NCBI RefSeq assembly: GCF_001949145.1
Contig: NW_019091407.1
Span: forward strand, 716,360 to 778,359
Source of the DNA: Acanthaster planci
Lineage: Eukaryota > Echinodermata > Asteroidea > Valvatida > Acanthasteridae
DNA length: 62,000 nt
Reading direction: 5' to 3'
Under the pieces are notes generated by a model. That model made no database searches. It was given only the letters and a program-made list of their open reading frames with translations, and was not told the origin of the DNA. Shown here piece by piece: positions 35,601 through 47,654 of this stretch. A program made the translations under genes and the position numbers. Every line of letters begins with the position of its first letter. Position 1 is the stretch's first letter.

Positions 35601-36650
35601 GTTCACTTTCAGAAGTTTTTGAGAAATGACATGTACATTTTGGTAGTAGTATTCTATTTGAGTTCGAAAAGCGATATACTTGACTAAGTAATTGTGATTT
35701 TTGGCTTGCCATTTTTGCACGCGAATACCGATATTAAACACAACAACATTACAACATTCAGTTCCAGTCAGATCAAAATTAAATGTAACATTGGTTACTC
35801 GTGGGGGGTGGGAACTGAATTGGCAATACGCCGTAATATACAGAGGTTGTATGCAGCTTTTGCTGCGAGAATGGGGTAAAACCAAAAGCTTTACTGGTTT
35901 GACATCCATGCATTGGATTCTCGATGCCATTATCTGTTGTTGAGGTTGTCGGTATCAGGAATCGTTTGCTTTGAGTCATCATTAATTTTTCGTGCGTGTA
36001 TTTTTTGGGCAGACCTGTCTCGTTGGTGATAGATCAACCATTGACATGAAAGAGCGGCAGTTGCAACACATCCTTTGACCCAAGAAGATTAAAACAGTAA
36101 ATTGTGGGACATATCCTTTGTGAGAATTCCTTTTTGACAATATCAAGTTATTCTGCAATTGAAAGCAAACGAAATTTGGTAATTTTGACAATGAAAATGT
36201 ATTTTCATCAATAAAACAAGGAGGCTAGTGGTACTCGAATGTGCCACCCCCGGCTCTGTTACTGCTGAACCATAAAAATCACTAGATACGCTACTGCTTT
36301 ATATCGAGATCACTTTTAATAGAAGAAATGTAACCCGAACACGGTTGGGATCCCTTTTATTGTCGAAAATGAAGGAAATTAAGATTATAAATGGAGTAAA
36401 TCAGCACCAACCCTTTAGCTCACTGTATTGAAGCCTAGAAAATTGCCTCGTGGGTTCTGCGCCAAGGAAATGGAAAAAATGTGGTGAAGGAAAAAATCCA
36501 AAAGTTATGCGGTGCTGACCAAGCATTCAGGCGCACGGACTCCTGAAATTCGCAAGGAATCGCAGATACCGGCTTCCATATAGGACTCTTCTGAGTCTCG
36601 GCCCACCACACTTCCTCCCTGCCCATCCATTTAACCCCAAAAGGGTTCGA
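32692..36650. other. 3' UTR of calmodulin B and gene-free spacer
   Basis: Starts with the 3' UTR of calmodulin B (candidate AATAAA at 33380-33385) and includes a long A homopolymer at about 33858-33883. Frames at 34544-35002 (+) and 34901-35269 (-) are the longest but have no domain or splice support. I see no gene. Confidence 0.45.
33380..33385 (+). other. Candidate polyadenylation signal of calmodulin B
   Basis: AATAAA preceded by a T/G-rich segment, about 690 bases after the stop codon. It would give a 3' UTR of about 0.7 kb; usage is inferred. Confidence 0.45.
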
Positions 36651-37265
36651 NNNNNNNNNNNNNNNNNNNNNNNNNNNNNNNNNNNNNNNNNNNNNNNNNN
36701 NNNNNNNNNNNNNNNNNNNNNNNNNNNNNNNNNNNNNNNNNNNNNNNNNNNNNNNNNNNNNNNNNNNNNNNNNNNNNNNNNNNNNNNNNNNNNNNNNNNN
36801 NNNNNNNNNNNNNNNNNNNNNNNNNNNNNNNNNNNNNNNNNNNNNNNNNNNNNNNNNNNNNNNNNNNNNNNNNNNNNNNNNNNNNNNNNNNNNNNNNNNN
36901 NNNNNNNNNNNNNNNNNNNNNNNNNNNNNNNNNNNNNNNNNNNNNNNNNNNNNNNNNNNNNNNNNNNNNNNNNNNNNNNNNNNNNNNNNNNNNNNNNNNN
37001 NNNNNNNNNNNNNNNNNNNNNNNNNNNNNNNNNNNNNNNNNNNNNNNNNNNNNNNNNNNNNNNNNNNNNNNNNNNNNNNNNNNNNNNNNNNNNNNNNNNN
37101 NNNNNNNNNNNNNNNNNNNNNNNNNNNNNNNNNNNNNNNNNNNNNNNNNNNNNNNNNNNNNNNNNNNNNNNNNNNNNNNNNNNNNNNNNNNNNNNNNNNN
37201 NNNNNNNNNNNNNNNNNNNNNNNNNNNNNNNNNNNNNNNNNNNNNNNNNNNNNNNNNNNNNNNNN
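36651..37265. other. Assembly gap (615 N)
   Basis: Unresolved bases. The right flank carries a SINE-like tRNA-derived sequence, so a repeat probably caused the gap. Frames reported across it are meaningless. Confidence 1.
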
Positions 37266-37299
37266 CCATACGTCTCGAACCTGTACTAAGGCGCTCACC

Positions 37300-37497
37300 T
37301 GGACTTCGAGGACAGTCCCAACAGAAGAGCTTGCCTGGTCGGCTAAGGTACCGATGGTATTTGACGGGGTGAATTAGAGTCTCTTATGGCTACTGATTGA
37401 CAGCAAGCGTTGGGAAAATAAAAAGCCACCCCAGGGATTCGAACCCACCGACTAACGATCTGAATACAGCGCCCTTAACCATTAGGTCATTTCGAAG
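37300..37497 (-). repeat. tRNA-derived SINE fragment
   Basis: On the minus strand a tRNA-like head reads TGACCTAATGGTTAAGGGCG and, after a spacer, GGTGGGTTCGAATCCC. The second holds a perfect RNA polymerase III box B (GGTTCGAATCC, + coordinates 37435-37445), and the first is an A-box-like region. The arms do not form a normal tRNA cloverleaf with an acceptor stem and the sequence continues into unrelated DNA, so it is a SINE head and not a tRNA gene. It ends near the assembly gap. Confidence 0.6.
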
Positions 37498-38946
37498 AAG
37501 ATGCTTTTTGTTGTTCATATTAAAGGGATAACAAAGCCATTAACGTTAGGCCTTCTGTACAGAATGTTTCTGTGTGACTGAGTGACCGATTTTAAACGCA
37601 ACACTAGTGCATAACGTAGCAAAAACAGAAACGATGGTCGTCAACATTAATGTTCTCCCTGACAGCTTCTTCTTTTTTTTGAATGCGCGCACAAGTCAAG
37701 TTTGCGTCATGCCAGCGAGAGTGTTGCGTCGTGCCACTGCAGCGTCGAGTCTTTGCCCTGCTGTCGACTCAAACTTGTGGAAATTAGACGCGCCCTTCCA
37801 GATCTACTTGTATATCTTATAGACGTCGCCCTGTTCCCACAGACTCATTAAAAATATCTATAGACTGACAATAGAGGGCACAAGAGCGTAGTCTCTGTAA
37901 TGGAGATCAGTGAATATTATGGACGGCGCCATTTTCAAAACTCATGAGCAAACTTGTTTTGTACTAACAGATGCATAAGCAGTAGTCTTTACCAGAAAGT
38001 CTGGTAAAATTGTCAAAGAAGAATAGGTAAAGGTAATTTGCTCCATTGTCCAACAGGGAAAAACAAACCTGAAATTAATATATGATGCATTAAATTTGTG
38101 GGGTGGGGACAGTCCATGTGGTAAATTCAGTGATAAACCCCCATTTTCACAAATATTTTAAAAATACTCACAACTCTCACAGGTGTTCAGGCTGCACAGA
38201 AAAACGATGTTCCACACGTCCTCTTTCATTTTCCTTTCAACTTTTAGTGGGTTGACCAATGAGTTTTTGAGAAATTCTCACCCAAAGCAGACCACCCCTA
38301 AAACGAAGGAAATGTCACTGCCTGAGAAAGTAGCCATTTTTGAAAATGCACCCCTCTGCAAAATGGCTCAAATAGTGCCATTTTCGGACCCAATTGCATC
38401 CAAATTGCTCAGAATTGGAAGCCCTGAGTCCGGCCCAGAGGTTCTGTGCCATAATTCTTCGATTCCCCAGTTCCATGCCTCTTAGGACCCTCTAATATAG
38501 AATATTTTGAAGTGTATTACTTATTAATGAGATCGGCGGACATATTTCTGGCCTATTAAATACAAGGGTGCACCCCTAGTCGCTTACTGTATGTCTTTCT
38601 AGTGCTGGCGTGCAGGATTCATTTGAGAATTACAAATCGATTCGAAAAAGGAAATACTTTTCTGGAATCCTCTAGAGACAAATCTAAATAATCCCTGTAG
38701 ATATTGCAAAATGTGAAAAGTTTAATGTCAAGAGAGGTTTTTTTTTGACTGCAATTTTGCACACCCTTTCTACCAAAGGTAGAGGAACATTTCCTACGTG
38801 CTCGGCTCTCGCTTCCCGTCATCCGCCCCTCCCTTTCCCCGTACGGCGTCATATTCATGCATCAAAGTCCAAGATACGGTACAAAGCTAACATTGACTTA
38901 ATGGCCTTATCTACGATTAACTTACATTCTCTGACCCACCCTAAAT
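37498..38946. other. Gene-free spacer
   Basis: No exon, RNA gene or bounded element recognised. The 100-codon frame at 38183-38485 has no domain signature. Confidence 0.4.
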
Positions 38947-39630
38947 TACGGAAGCTTAAAGTGACCACCTGCGTGTCCACGTTTCCAGGATATATTATCA
39001 CGGAAAGACCGAATACCCTGATTTGGACATGTTTCGTAGATCGCATGATTTGGGAAGACATCTTTCCAAAATAGAATGTCACGAAAAGACATCTTTCCAA
39101 GACAGAATATCAAAGAAAGACGTCTTTCCAAGATATCCTCTCTCGGAAAGACACGTGACACGAAATTTACGGCAGCTGAAGTTCAAGTGCAGTGATCTGC
39201 ATGTTGAAACAGCTCACCCTATATAGGACCAAGACACGATATCGTGGAATGAAGTCTTTTAGAGCAGAGGTGGCAGCAAGTCATTTTTTGCAAGTCCAAG
39301 TCAAGTAACAAGTCAAAGCTGGTATTTACAAGTCAAGTCCCAAAAATACCGGCTCGAGTCCAACTCGAGTCCAAGTCACAAGACCCGAGTCAGCAACTCT
39401 GTTTAAGAGAAACAATAATAGGGGAAAGAGGTCTTTCCGAGAATGGATAGCCGACGAAGACGCCTTTCCGAGGTAACACATCAAAGACCGAGATCCGATA
39501 TCAGGGAAAGGCGTCTTTGAGATGCAGTACCACCCAAGGAATGACGTTAGAAAGATCTCTGTATTCCGTTTCTCCTTGATAATATATCTTGGAAACGTGG
39601 AAACTCAGATGGTCACTTTAAGCTTCCGTA
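38947..39630. mobile_element. Long-arm inverted-repeat element with internal palindromic units
   Basis: The left arm starts TACGGAAGCTTAAAGTGACC and runs about 58 bases to a GATATATTATCA phrase. The right arm, read from 39630 on the minus strand, is the same with about five mismatches. Between the arms is an array of short palindromes of the type GAAAGACGTCTTTCC spaced by roughly 30-36 bases, at about 39053-39155 and 39424-39515. No coding frame is present. A separate hAT-like element (39265-39401) has inserted in the middle; without it the parent is about 540 bp. Confidence 0.7.
39265..39401. mobile_element. hAT-like CAAGTC-rich MITE nested in a larger element
   Basis: Ends are CAGAGGTGGCAGCAAGTC and GAGTCAGCAACTCTG, so the termini are CAGAG/CTCTG inverted repeats. 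Flanking octamers TTTTAGAG (39257-39264) and TTTAAGAG (39402-39409) match at 7 of 8 positions, a hAT-type target duplication. The interior is built of CAAGTC and AGTCC units. It lies within the inverted-repeat element 38947-39630 and is therefore younger. Related copies lie at 40698-40860, 40938-41239 and 58719-58878. Confidence 0.75.
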
Positions 39631-40697
39631 TTAAATGCTGTCTGTGAAAATGTTTATCTCTGTCATGTCACATTCCGGGTTTCTGCGTCTAGCTAACATG
39701 CGTCGTGCGAATTGACTAGAGGGGCCGTGATGAAAGGCGTTTATTTTCACGGAGGGCGCACAGCTCTCTTCAGCAACTTCTTTAATTAGATCTTTCCAGA
39801 AACATTTTGTTTGTTTTGTTTTAACTGTGTATATAACTACTTGAGATTTTTCAAATATTGTTTATCTTTGATTTACTGAGCCTCCGAGGCCAAAAGAAGG
39901 TGAACTTCGACCACGTGACTTCAAGGGTACATGCAATGCATTTTATTTTACTACAGTCCTTGAAAACGCACCTTTGTGTTTCGATTACCTTTACGTTTTT
40001 GATCGTGAATATGAAATTTGCATTATCATAAGAACTCCAAAGGCTCCAAAATGACCGATATAAAACAAAACAAACACTGATCATGCAAATTTCATATTCA
40101 TCATCAAAGGTGTGATGTCGTCCTAGGCACTGAACTGTTACTCTACTCTTATTGTGCAAAAACAAAATCTGCTGGACTGTCGTACATTTAGCTGTATTAC
40201 ATCCATTTCTGTGGGCTTTTGTGTGTGTATGTACAACACAATACGCAACCTTTTGTCAGAAATGTTTTCAGGAGCAAATTTGTCAACAGTGTATTGACCA
40301 GAAAACCTTGACGATTTTTTATGTCAACTCCAAAAGGATTTCGAACAATTTTCATATATTGAGGAAGGATATAAAGATTTCATGAAAATAGTCATTTCAT
40401 AATCAATTTAAAAAGGAAAAAATAACTTCACTGCATGGACTCTTTTATGGTGACGTATAGGGGGTCTTGAACTCAGGGCCATATGCTTTCCATTTTTTTT
40501 ATAGATTTATGCATATTTATACTGCAGATGTATATAAAAGGAAAAAAAACAAAATCAAGTTACAGCATCTGGAGCACAAAAAGAAATTCTTGACCGTCGT
40601 TGCATGGCTTCAAATTAAGGTGTCCATTGAGTGAACCCACTTGCCAATTCTCCATTACTGTGTGCGACTTTATAGAAAGAGTTCTCCACAATCAAAT
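39631..40697. other. Gene-free spacer
   Basis: No exon or bounded element recognised. The frame at 39851-40165 (-) has no domain. Confidence 0.4.
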
Positions 40698-40860
40698 TGG
40701 AGGTGGCAGCAAGTCATTTTATGCAAGTCCAAGGCAAGTCACAGGTCATTTGGTCATAGGGCAAGTCAAGTCAAGTCACAACTCATTTGGTCTAAACACA
40801 AGTCACAAGTCTCCTTGCCCAAGTCCAAGTCAAGCTGCACATTATTTTGTACAGCTGTAA
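40698..40860. repeat. CAAGTC-family element, eroded copy
   Basis: Begins GGAGGTGGCAGCAAGTCA, close to the left end of the copy at 39265, and continues in tandem CAAGTC units. The right terminus is not clear. Confidence 0.55.
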
Positions 40861-40937
40861 CAAGCAAAAAGAGCTAGGCTTCAACTTACGAAGTTACGAG
40901 TTATAAAAAAATATATGGGGCCGGTCGAGTAGTGTCT

Positions 40938-41239
40938 GACTTGGGTTGGTAACAACATTTTTTGCAAGTCCAAGTCAAGTCACAAAAATAGCGACTCGAG
41001 TTCGACTGAGTCCATATACCCAGCAAGAAATGAGACCGAGGGGTACCCCCCCAAACATGCCCAATCCCTATACACATTCCAGACTAATGTTACTTAACAC
41101 ATCCCCCCAAGATGTCTGAAAGGAATTCCCCAGATTCCTGCGAGACAATGACCAACACAAAGCGGGGGGGGGGTTCTCTCCGTCTCATACCTTGCTGCGT
41201 ATGTGAGTCCAAGTCACACGATTCGGGTCAGCAACTCTG
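40938..41239. repeat. CAAGTC-family element split by another insertion
   Basis: The left part (40938-41013) has TTTTTTGCAAGTCCAAGTCA and an ACTCGAG phrase; the right part (41204-41239) has AGTCCAAGTCACACGATTCG and ends in GCAACTCTG. Joined across the insertion at 41014-41203 they correspond to the copy at 39265-39401. The left terminus is eroded. Confidence 0.6.
41014..41203. mobile_element. 190-bp TIR element inserted in a CAAGTC-family element
   Basis: The left end ATATACCCAGCAAG and the right end (minus strand CATACGCAGCAAG) are inverted repeats, with similarity continuing into a TGAGAC phrase. The host sequence TGAGTCC is duplicated on each side (41007-41013 and 41204-41210), which marks the insertion borders. 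No coding capacity; the superfamily is not identified. Confidence 0.65.
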
Positions 41240-44200
41240 CAAATTAAAATGAAAGCTTCAACAAATTAAAGTATGTGGTTTGGGAGGAGTGCCGTAATCT
41301 GTTTAGCGTATTATGTAAACAAATCTTCGTATACATCAATTCAAATTAGTAATCTATGCAGTGTGGAGATATTCAAGAACTTATTCGAGACTATAATAGT
41401 AATGTTGACTTTTGAGATCGTTGTGATACCATGTGTAACCACTATCTATTTGATCCGCTGAACTACAAAAATGCCATGTGGGTTTGTGGCGAACCCAGAG
41501 CTAATGTCACTGATTATCGCTGGGCATGTACATGTACATGTACGTGTCTGATTGGAAAATTGCATTTGCGAATTTATAACAACTCCACGTGCCCCAGGCT
41601 GGGTTGTCGCACAGGCACTTTAGGGTCTTCCATCTGCTTTTTGCAGGCTTTTGAAACCGCAGGATTCACTCAACACGAGCGTGGGTGTTTCTTTGTTCTG
41701 TCATGTAGTTTAATGTTCCAAATCTCAGTCATGGGTGAGTAATTTGGTGGGTGTTTTGGGCATGCTTCTAGTGGAGAGCTGGTCACAAAGACATTGAGGG
41801 GTGCTCGATACTGGAAAGTGCCAATGTAGCTTCGCCTTTTTCCCTGTATTAAAAATGTCGCCACTTGGCATATTCCACAAGCAGACGTTCCTTTCGTTTT
41901 ATCACCCCTCCTATCATATCCTTTGCCATCTCTTGTCTTGTCACGAGTTTCCATTCCATAACCTCAACTTGGTGGCTACATTTGCAAGGTTAGACTGGTT
42001 TTTAATGTGCCCCATACCAATGGATATTGTATTTTTTTAAATTTATACTACTTGAATTTTTAACTCAAAGATAAACCCAATAACCTTTGAGGACATTGAC
42101 TGAAACGTTTGAAATAGTCTTGATATTATCACGCAAGTCTCGTAAATCCCACAAATGTCTGGAAAAATCCACACCGGTCTCGTAAGCAAGGATATCACCG
42201 TGGAAAGTCAAAACATTGAAGTATAGTTCGGTCTTTAGACAAGTTGCGATCCAGTTAGATATTTGGTTTGCACTCACCATTCCTTGCTTTCTGATATCAG
42301 CCATGATTTTTCCATTTAAGTTAACTTGTGACTTTGACTTCAGGTTTATTTTTGATTGCCTGATAAAAACGGTCATTATTTCTTTCATAAACGATCGAGA
42401 AAAAAGTTGGGCAAAGCAAAATTATTCACATGTTTTACTTTACTTTTAGTGTAAAAAGTAGGTCATTTTCCAAAAGATTTACCTAACAATGGACACCCAG
42501 TGAACAGAAGTTGAAAAGTTGATATTTACACCACTTTCGGACAAAAGCTGGTCAAAATATGCCCATTTTTTTAACAATGCATAATCTTTATAAATTAAGA
42601 AAGGTACAGGACTCGATAAGAAAACACAAGTGAACATTCGGATCTGGCCAGGAAAAGCGAACCAGTGCATCACAAATGGGAATTAAAAGTAGCAATAGCA
42701 AATTAGCTATAGACATTCGGGGCATCACTACGAGGGATACTGATTAACAAAGAACCTAAACGAACACAAAAGCTGTCCTCACTAAAATACCAGAAAGGTT
42801 CCCCGATATCTTATTGGAAATTGAATATAGCTTTACTTTTCAAGATAGTGCCTTGAATTTGAGAGTGATGTTTCACCTTTTTTGCGATTAAAACTGTTGC
42901 CAATTTCAATTCACAAGGCAAAACGAACCTTCTACACATTTTAGCCAACCGTATCAATTTATGTTTATAAAACAAACAAACCGAACAACGTAGGCCTATT
43001 TCTCGCTTGAGCTATGGGATGGGCTCTAATTCACTACGCGTAGATGTAACGTACTCAACGATGACTTTACCCAAGAGCAGCTATGATTTCTAGTGGCTGA
43101 CCTAGATGAGTGCGAGTATGACGTCGAACCGAACAACCACTTAGGGCCATAACCACGCGCAGACCTTGATGACCTGTATGTACTCGAACATACCCAAGAA
43201 AGATATTACCTCGCTCTGTTTTTGTGTTTTGTGAAACGCGCACTGATACAAACCCCAATGTTTATTACTTACCATCCATACAAATTTATTCAAATCTGCA
43301 CCCAGCTGTAATATAAATTCATAGAGATTATTAAATGTCAGAGATAAGGGGGAAATGTTAGACGCCCCCGCTGTGTCTGGTTTGCCGAACTACTTTAGAC
43401 CACAGTACCGTTGATAATCACCAGGGCGTGTAAGACTGCGCTTGAGAACAGCACGCCACTTCAGGCACAGGTACAAGCGAGAAGAGGACGCCGACTTACA
43501 TCCATATTTCGAATCTTTAAACACCAAGACTTCTCTCGACGGAAACATGGTTGAGTACCTTTTTGTCACTTTTTCTGTGTTGCTCAAAATCTCAGCGGAT
43601 GAATAAGTTTGGGGGATAGTTCAGGGAATGTTTCAAGGGGTCTGTATATTACTGGTTAGAGTAGGCCTAACGCTTTTTTCACACAACAGCAGGAGCGCAA
43701 TAGCAGTGCAGTTTTGACTGAGCAATACGTACACATGGACGCAATTTCGAGTATCTTATATTCTCCGATTCCACTATTCCCTATCAACCTGCTTTATACC
43801 CTTCATTACGTTCGTTTTCTCCGTTTTCTCTCATTCCTTCTTTCCATCCCTTCTTTCTCCTCTTCCCCTGTTAGGCCGGCGTCTGGTCGAGTATTCGAGT
43901 TGCATGCTTACTTTTATTCAACTGGGTGTCTGAAAGACTGGGTATATTATGGTTCTCAGTAAGTGCCAAGTGCAAAAGATCACCTGATAGCTGCAAGTAC
44001 TCCGATGGAGCCCAGCACGCAGTCTGCTTTTTACACATATTTTATAATCAAATTAATTCATTACAGTTTGATCTCTGGGCTAATCTGTGTCAGATAAAGC
44101 ACTGCTTTTTAATCACAGCATGATAAAAGTGTGCTTCTGCCACGTGGCTTTTTCCCCTCCTACAGTACAGATCACGAATCAAGAAACGCTACTCAATCTA

Positions 44201-47200
44201 CAGGGCTACGCTAGCTCGTTGAAGTCTTTCCCTCAACAATTATGTGATTAACTTGATCACAACACACTTTAATGAGTTGAACTTCCAGAATATAGATTAA
44301 ACGAAGCCACTGGAAAAACAACGTAATAGTCGCAGGGGAAAAAGTTTTATACAAGGGCATCCTGTGACATCCTGTGCACAAACTCAATGAAATCTGGTCT
44401 GAAAAAGTTTGTTTTTCTAGCTCAATGCCTAGATACCTTCCGGTTAAATTAGGACATGTTCTCGCTTTCTGATGGCTAAGAAACCACTATAGAGGAAAAT
44501 AAGTCAATGTATGGAACTCTTAAATCGTAATCTATCCATGGTAAACTTATAACTGATAACATGCAGTTTACGACTAACTTGTTTCTTTGTAGTAGAACTT
44601 TTTCTCTGTATAGTTATCTGTATCTATTGCTCTATCGATACGGACCATATTTAGTACCTGTTTAAGCTGAAATGGCAACAAAAGGTACACAGAGCAGTTG
44701 CAGACAATCGATAAAAAGTGAAGAATAGTGTACGGGTCGGAAATCGTGATGTAATGTGTCTGAACAGTACCGATTCGAGTTTAGTCTGGTTCAGCTCTCT
44801 TTGGCATAGAACACACGATTTAGACATACAATATAAATGTCTGTAAACACGTAAAAATTGCAAGCCAGCACGTGCGCTATTATGGTTGTTTCAAAAATAT
44901 GCTTGACCCTTTTCACGGACCATTGCAAGCGGGAAAAAATCAAACAAACATCCATTTTAATGACTTGTAGTAAACCAAGTTTTTTTTATATTTTTCACCC
45001 TTGTCTGGATGTGCTTGTAGGCCTATGATGTCATGCATTTTGGGTAAAAAAACAGGCATTGTTTAGACGTGACCTTAAGGGATCTGCTGAAAAAAGCAAA
45101 TATGGTTTACAAATTACATATTAATACTCAGACATGTGGGGGAAAACAGTTCACGTGCAATGAGATAGAATTCATTATTCACAAACGAGCAACTCATGCA
45201 AATCATAATCCAAAATGTCCTATGAAATAACAAAATTCATTATTCACAAACGAGCAACACCTTAATCAAAAATACAAAACATGTACAATGTACAATGAGA
45301 TAACATTGCCCCCATTTAAAATTGTATTTTGCTAATTACTTTGCGAACTCCAGTTTTTAACTTCAAATAAAAATCTCATTGACACAGTATGGTGACTCTT
45401 ACTTGCCTCAAACTCAAAATGTACCGTGGGTCTCACAAAGTCTCGTGTTTCTAAAAGATTCTCGCTTGAGTGTAAGACAGGCTCTCTGCGCCAGTATAAT
45501 CACGTAGTGATGACGTCCAGGAACTATTTGCTCTTTCTGTAGATCAATTAGGCCTAAACATTAAAAAAGCTTACATTTTTGGAATGTTCTCACTTAAGTG
45601 TTTTGGAAGCTAAGTTATCTATTTAGTGATGAGTAAAAACATAACTTCTCAGACCGTTTGTACTGCGTCTCGAGCCTTATGGATTCATGTGTTGCTTTCC
45701 TTCAATTAAAATCCTCAGAATGCGTTTGTCCAGGCCACACCCTTTATTGTGCAGGGAAATGACGAAGAACTGTAGGCCTATTTGGTACACAAAATACATT
45801 GCGGTTTTCGCCATACACATAGCAGGAGCCGAAATATTTACCTATAATGTCTGTATATTAGGTGTTGCCTGTATAATATAATATTAATTGTGGCGTATTT
45901 CAAAGTACCATCAGAGATTAACAGAAAATGATAAACGTGGCTTTTCGCATTAGTATGGGATGAACACGTAGCCTTGGGAGAGTGCGGTGTATAATTTTGC
46001 TCAAGCAAAATAATGCTCCTTGCTGGTGCCATTTTGGACTGAGTGGGACAATACAGTCCTCTCCAACCCGACGTGCATGACGGCGGCTGCACACAGGGAC
46101 ATGTATGTGGTTGGGACAATTTGCGATCAGTGAACCGAAACAAGTGCCACTAATGCAATTTCCAGTCTGGGCCCAAAAGAAAAGACTCACATTCTGCAAG
46201 TTAACGACCCAAAAATCAGCGCATAGGTCACCCGGCAGGCATGTTGTGTAAACCTAGGGCATTTTTTTCCCGCAAGTCATATTACGAGCATTGTTGGGGG
46301 GCACATTACTCAAGTCGAAGTCAACTTGAAGTCACACGTCAGCCTTTCCAAAGTCAAGCCACAAGCCTGCGGTCTTCTTTTTTCAAGTTTATCTGACATC
46401 TTAACTGGCATGACATATTACAATTTCTTTGACACGTTTTATTTACAATGCGCCCTGCAAAACATGTTGGATTTGTCCGCCTTCTTTGTTTAACCACATT
46501 ACCTTGATATATCCAGTGATAAAGCATCAGTATTATGAAAACGTGCGGGGCCCAAGCACACGATTTAACGCTAACAGCACTCCACGTCATTGTAACGGAG
46601 ACCGCAAGCAGCGTGCAAGCTAAATCCAAAGGCATGCTAACCTTGGAAGAAAAGTTTGCATAGACTTAACGACGTAACCGTAAAAACGTCTATGCGGCTT
46701 CAACCTTTAGCACAACTACGCTAAGCGCCTCCATGAAATCATTATAGTGCTTAGCGTTAGCACATTTTCTGCTAAAGTTAAAGCACGACGTTTCTGGTAA
46801 CTGGTAAGCAGCTCCGTGAACTTTGGCCCTAGGCTCTGTTTAAACAAACAAAAACAGAGTTTCTTCTCTCTTCCTGAAACTCATTTTAACAACAGTTGAT
46901 AGTGTTAGGGGCCGAATTTACTTAAGTTAAATCAAGTCGTAATTTCTGTTTCGAGCAAAAGTCACAATTCATTTCCCCAACTTCAAGTCAAGTTTTCGAG
47001 CCTGGACCTTTTGGCTGGGGACAAAAGCACTTTTCAACAGCAAGCTGATTAAAAGTGGTCACTTTCAGAGAATTTTGAAGCAAATTGGTGATTCCCCCCT
47101 CCATTTTTCTTTTCTCCCAAGTTCTTTAATCCCTCCTCATCTTTTTTAACGGGAAAAGCACCGTCTTGTCTCCATCAGAGTCATAAGTATTCTGAAGATC

Positions 47201-47654
47201 TGTGTACAGAGACAAGCGCCAGCTTCAGAATTTTGAAACACTCCGGTATGAGCCTGGAGATGGACCAAGAGAGAAGGCAGTTTTCTTAGCAACTGAGGCT
47301 CCTTTGGTCGGAACTAAACTTCGCTGGTACACGAACGACTACTCAGTATATTACGCCCCAATGGAGACGAAGACATGGATAAATTGAAACTACCAAGGGA
47401 CAGATATCTAGCTGAAGGGGGCAAATTTAGGGGCAGTTGTTTCAAGCAGACCGGATCGAAATCAGTGACCGTAGTTGGTTCATACAGAAGCCGCGTATTG
47501 GATAGCGCGAACCATCTCTGGGATTACTGATCGCGATTCAGATCCGTGTGAATCAAACAGACCCATAGAGACAGTTCTGTCACACATTATTCCTACTTCA
47601 GTCGTGTGGAGCAGTTTTCTTTCCCTGATACAGCCCAGACCATATTGGGCCGCA
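41240..47654. other. Gene-free spacer before calmodulin-like C
   Basis: About 6.4 kb without a supported exon on either strand. It holds a 65-bp tandem duplication at about 45168-45257 and CAAGTC-rich traces at about 46305-46370 and 46930-47000. The promoter and any 5' UTR exon of gene C should lie in its last kilobase, but I cannot point to them. Confidence 0.4.
45168..45257. repeat. 65-bp spaced direct duplication
   Basis: The phrase ATTCATTATTCACAAACGAG followed by CAAC occurs twice, 65 bases apart. The two copies look recent because they are identical over about 25 bases. Confidence 0.6.

Noticed and set aside
36435-37298. Long frames across the N gap
   Set aside because: They consist mainly of unresolved bases.
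37425-37497. tRNA gene
   Set aside because: Box B is perfect, but no acceptor stem or normal cloverleaf can be drawn; it is better explained as a SINE head.
39053-39515. Palindrome array as a CRISPR array
   Set aside because: The units are degenerate, unevenly spaced and inside an inverted-repeat transposon of an animal genome.
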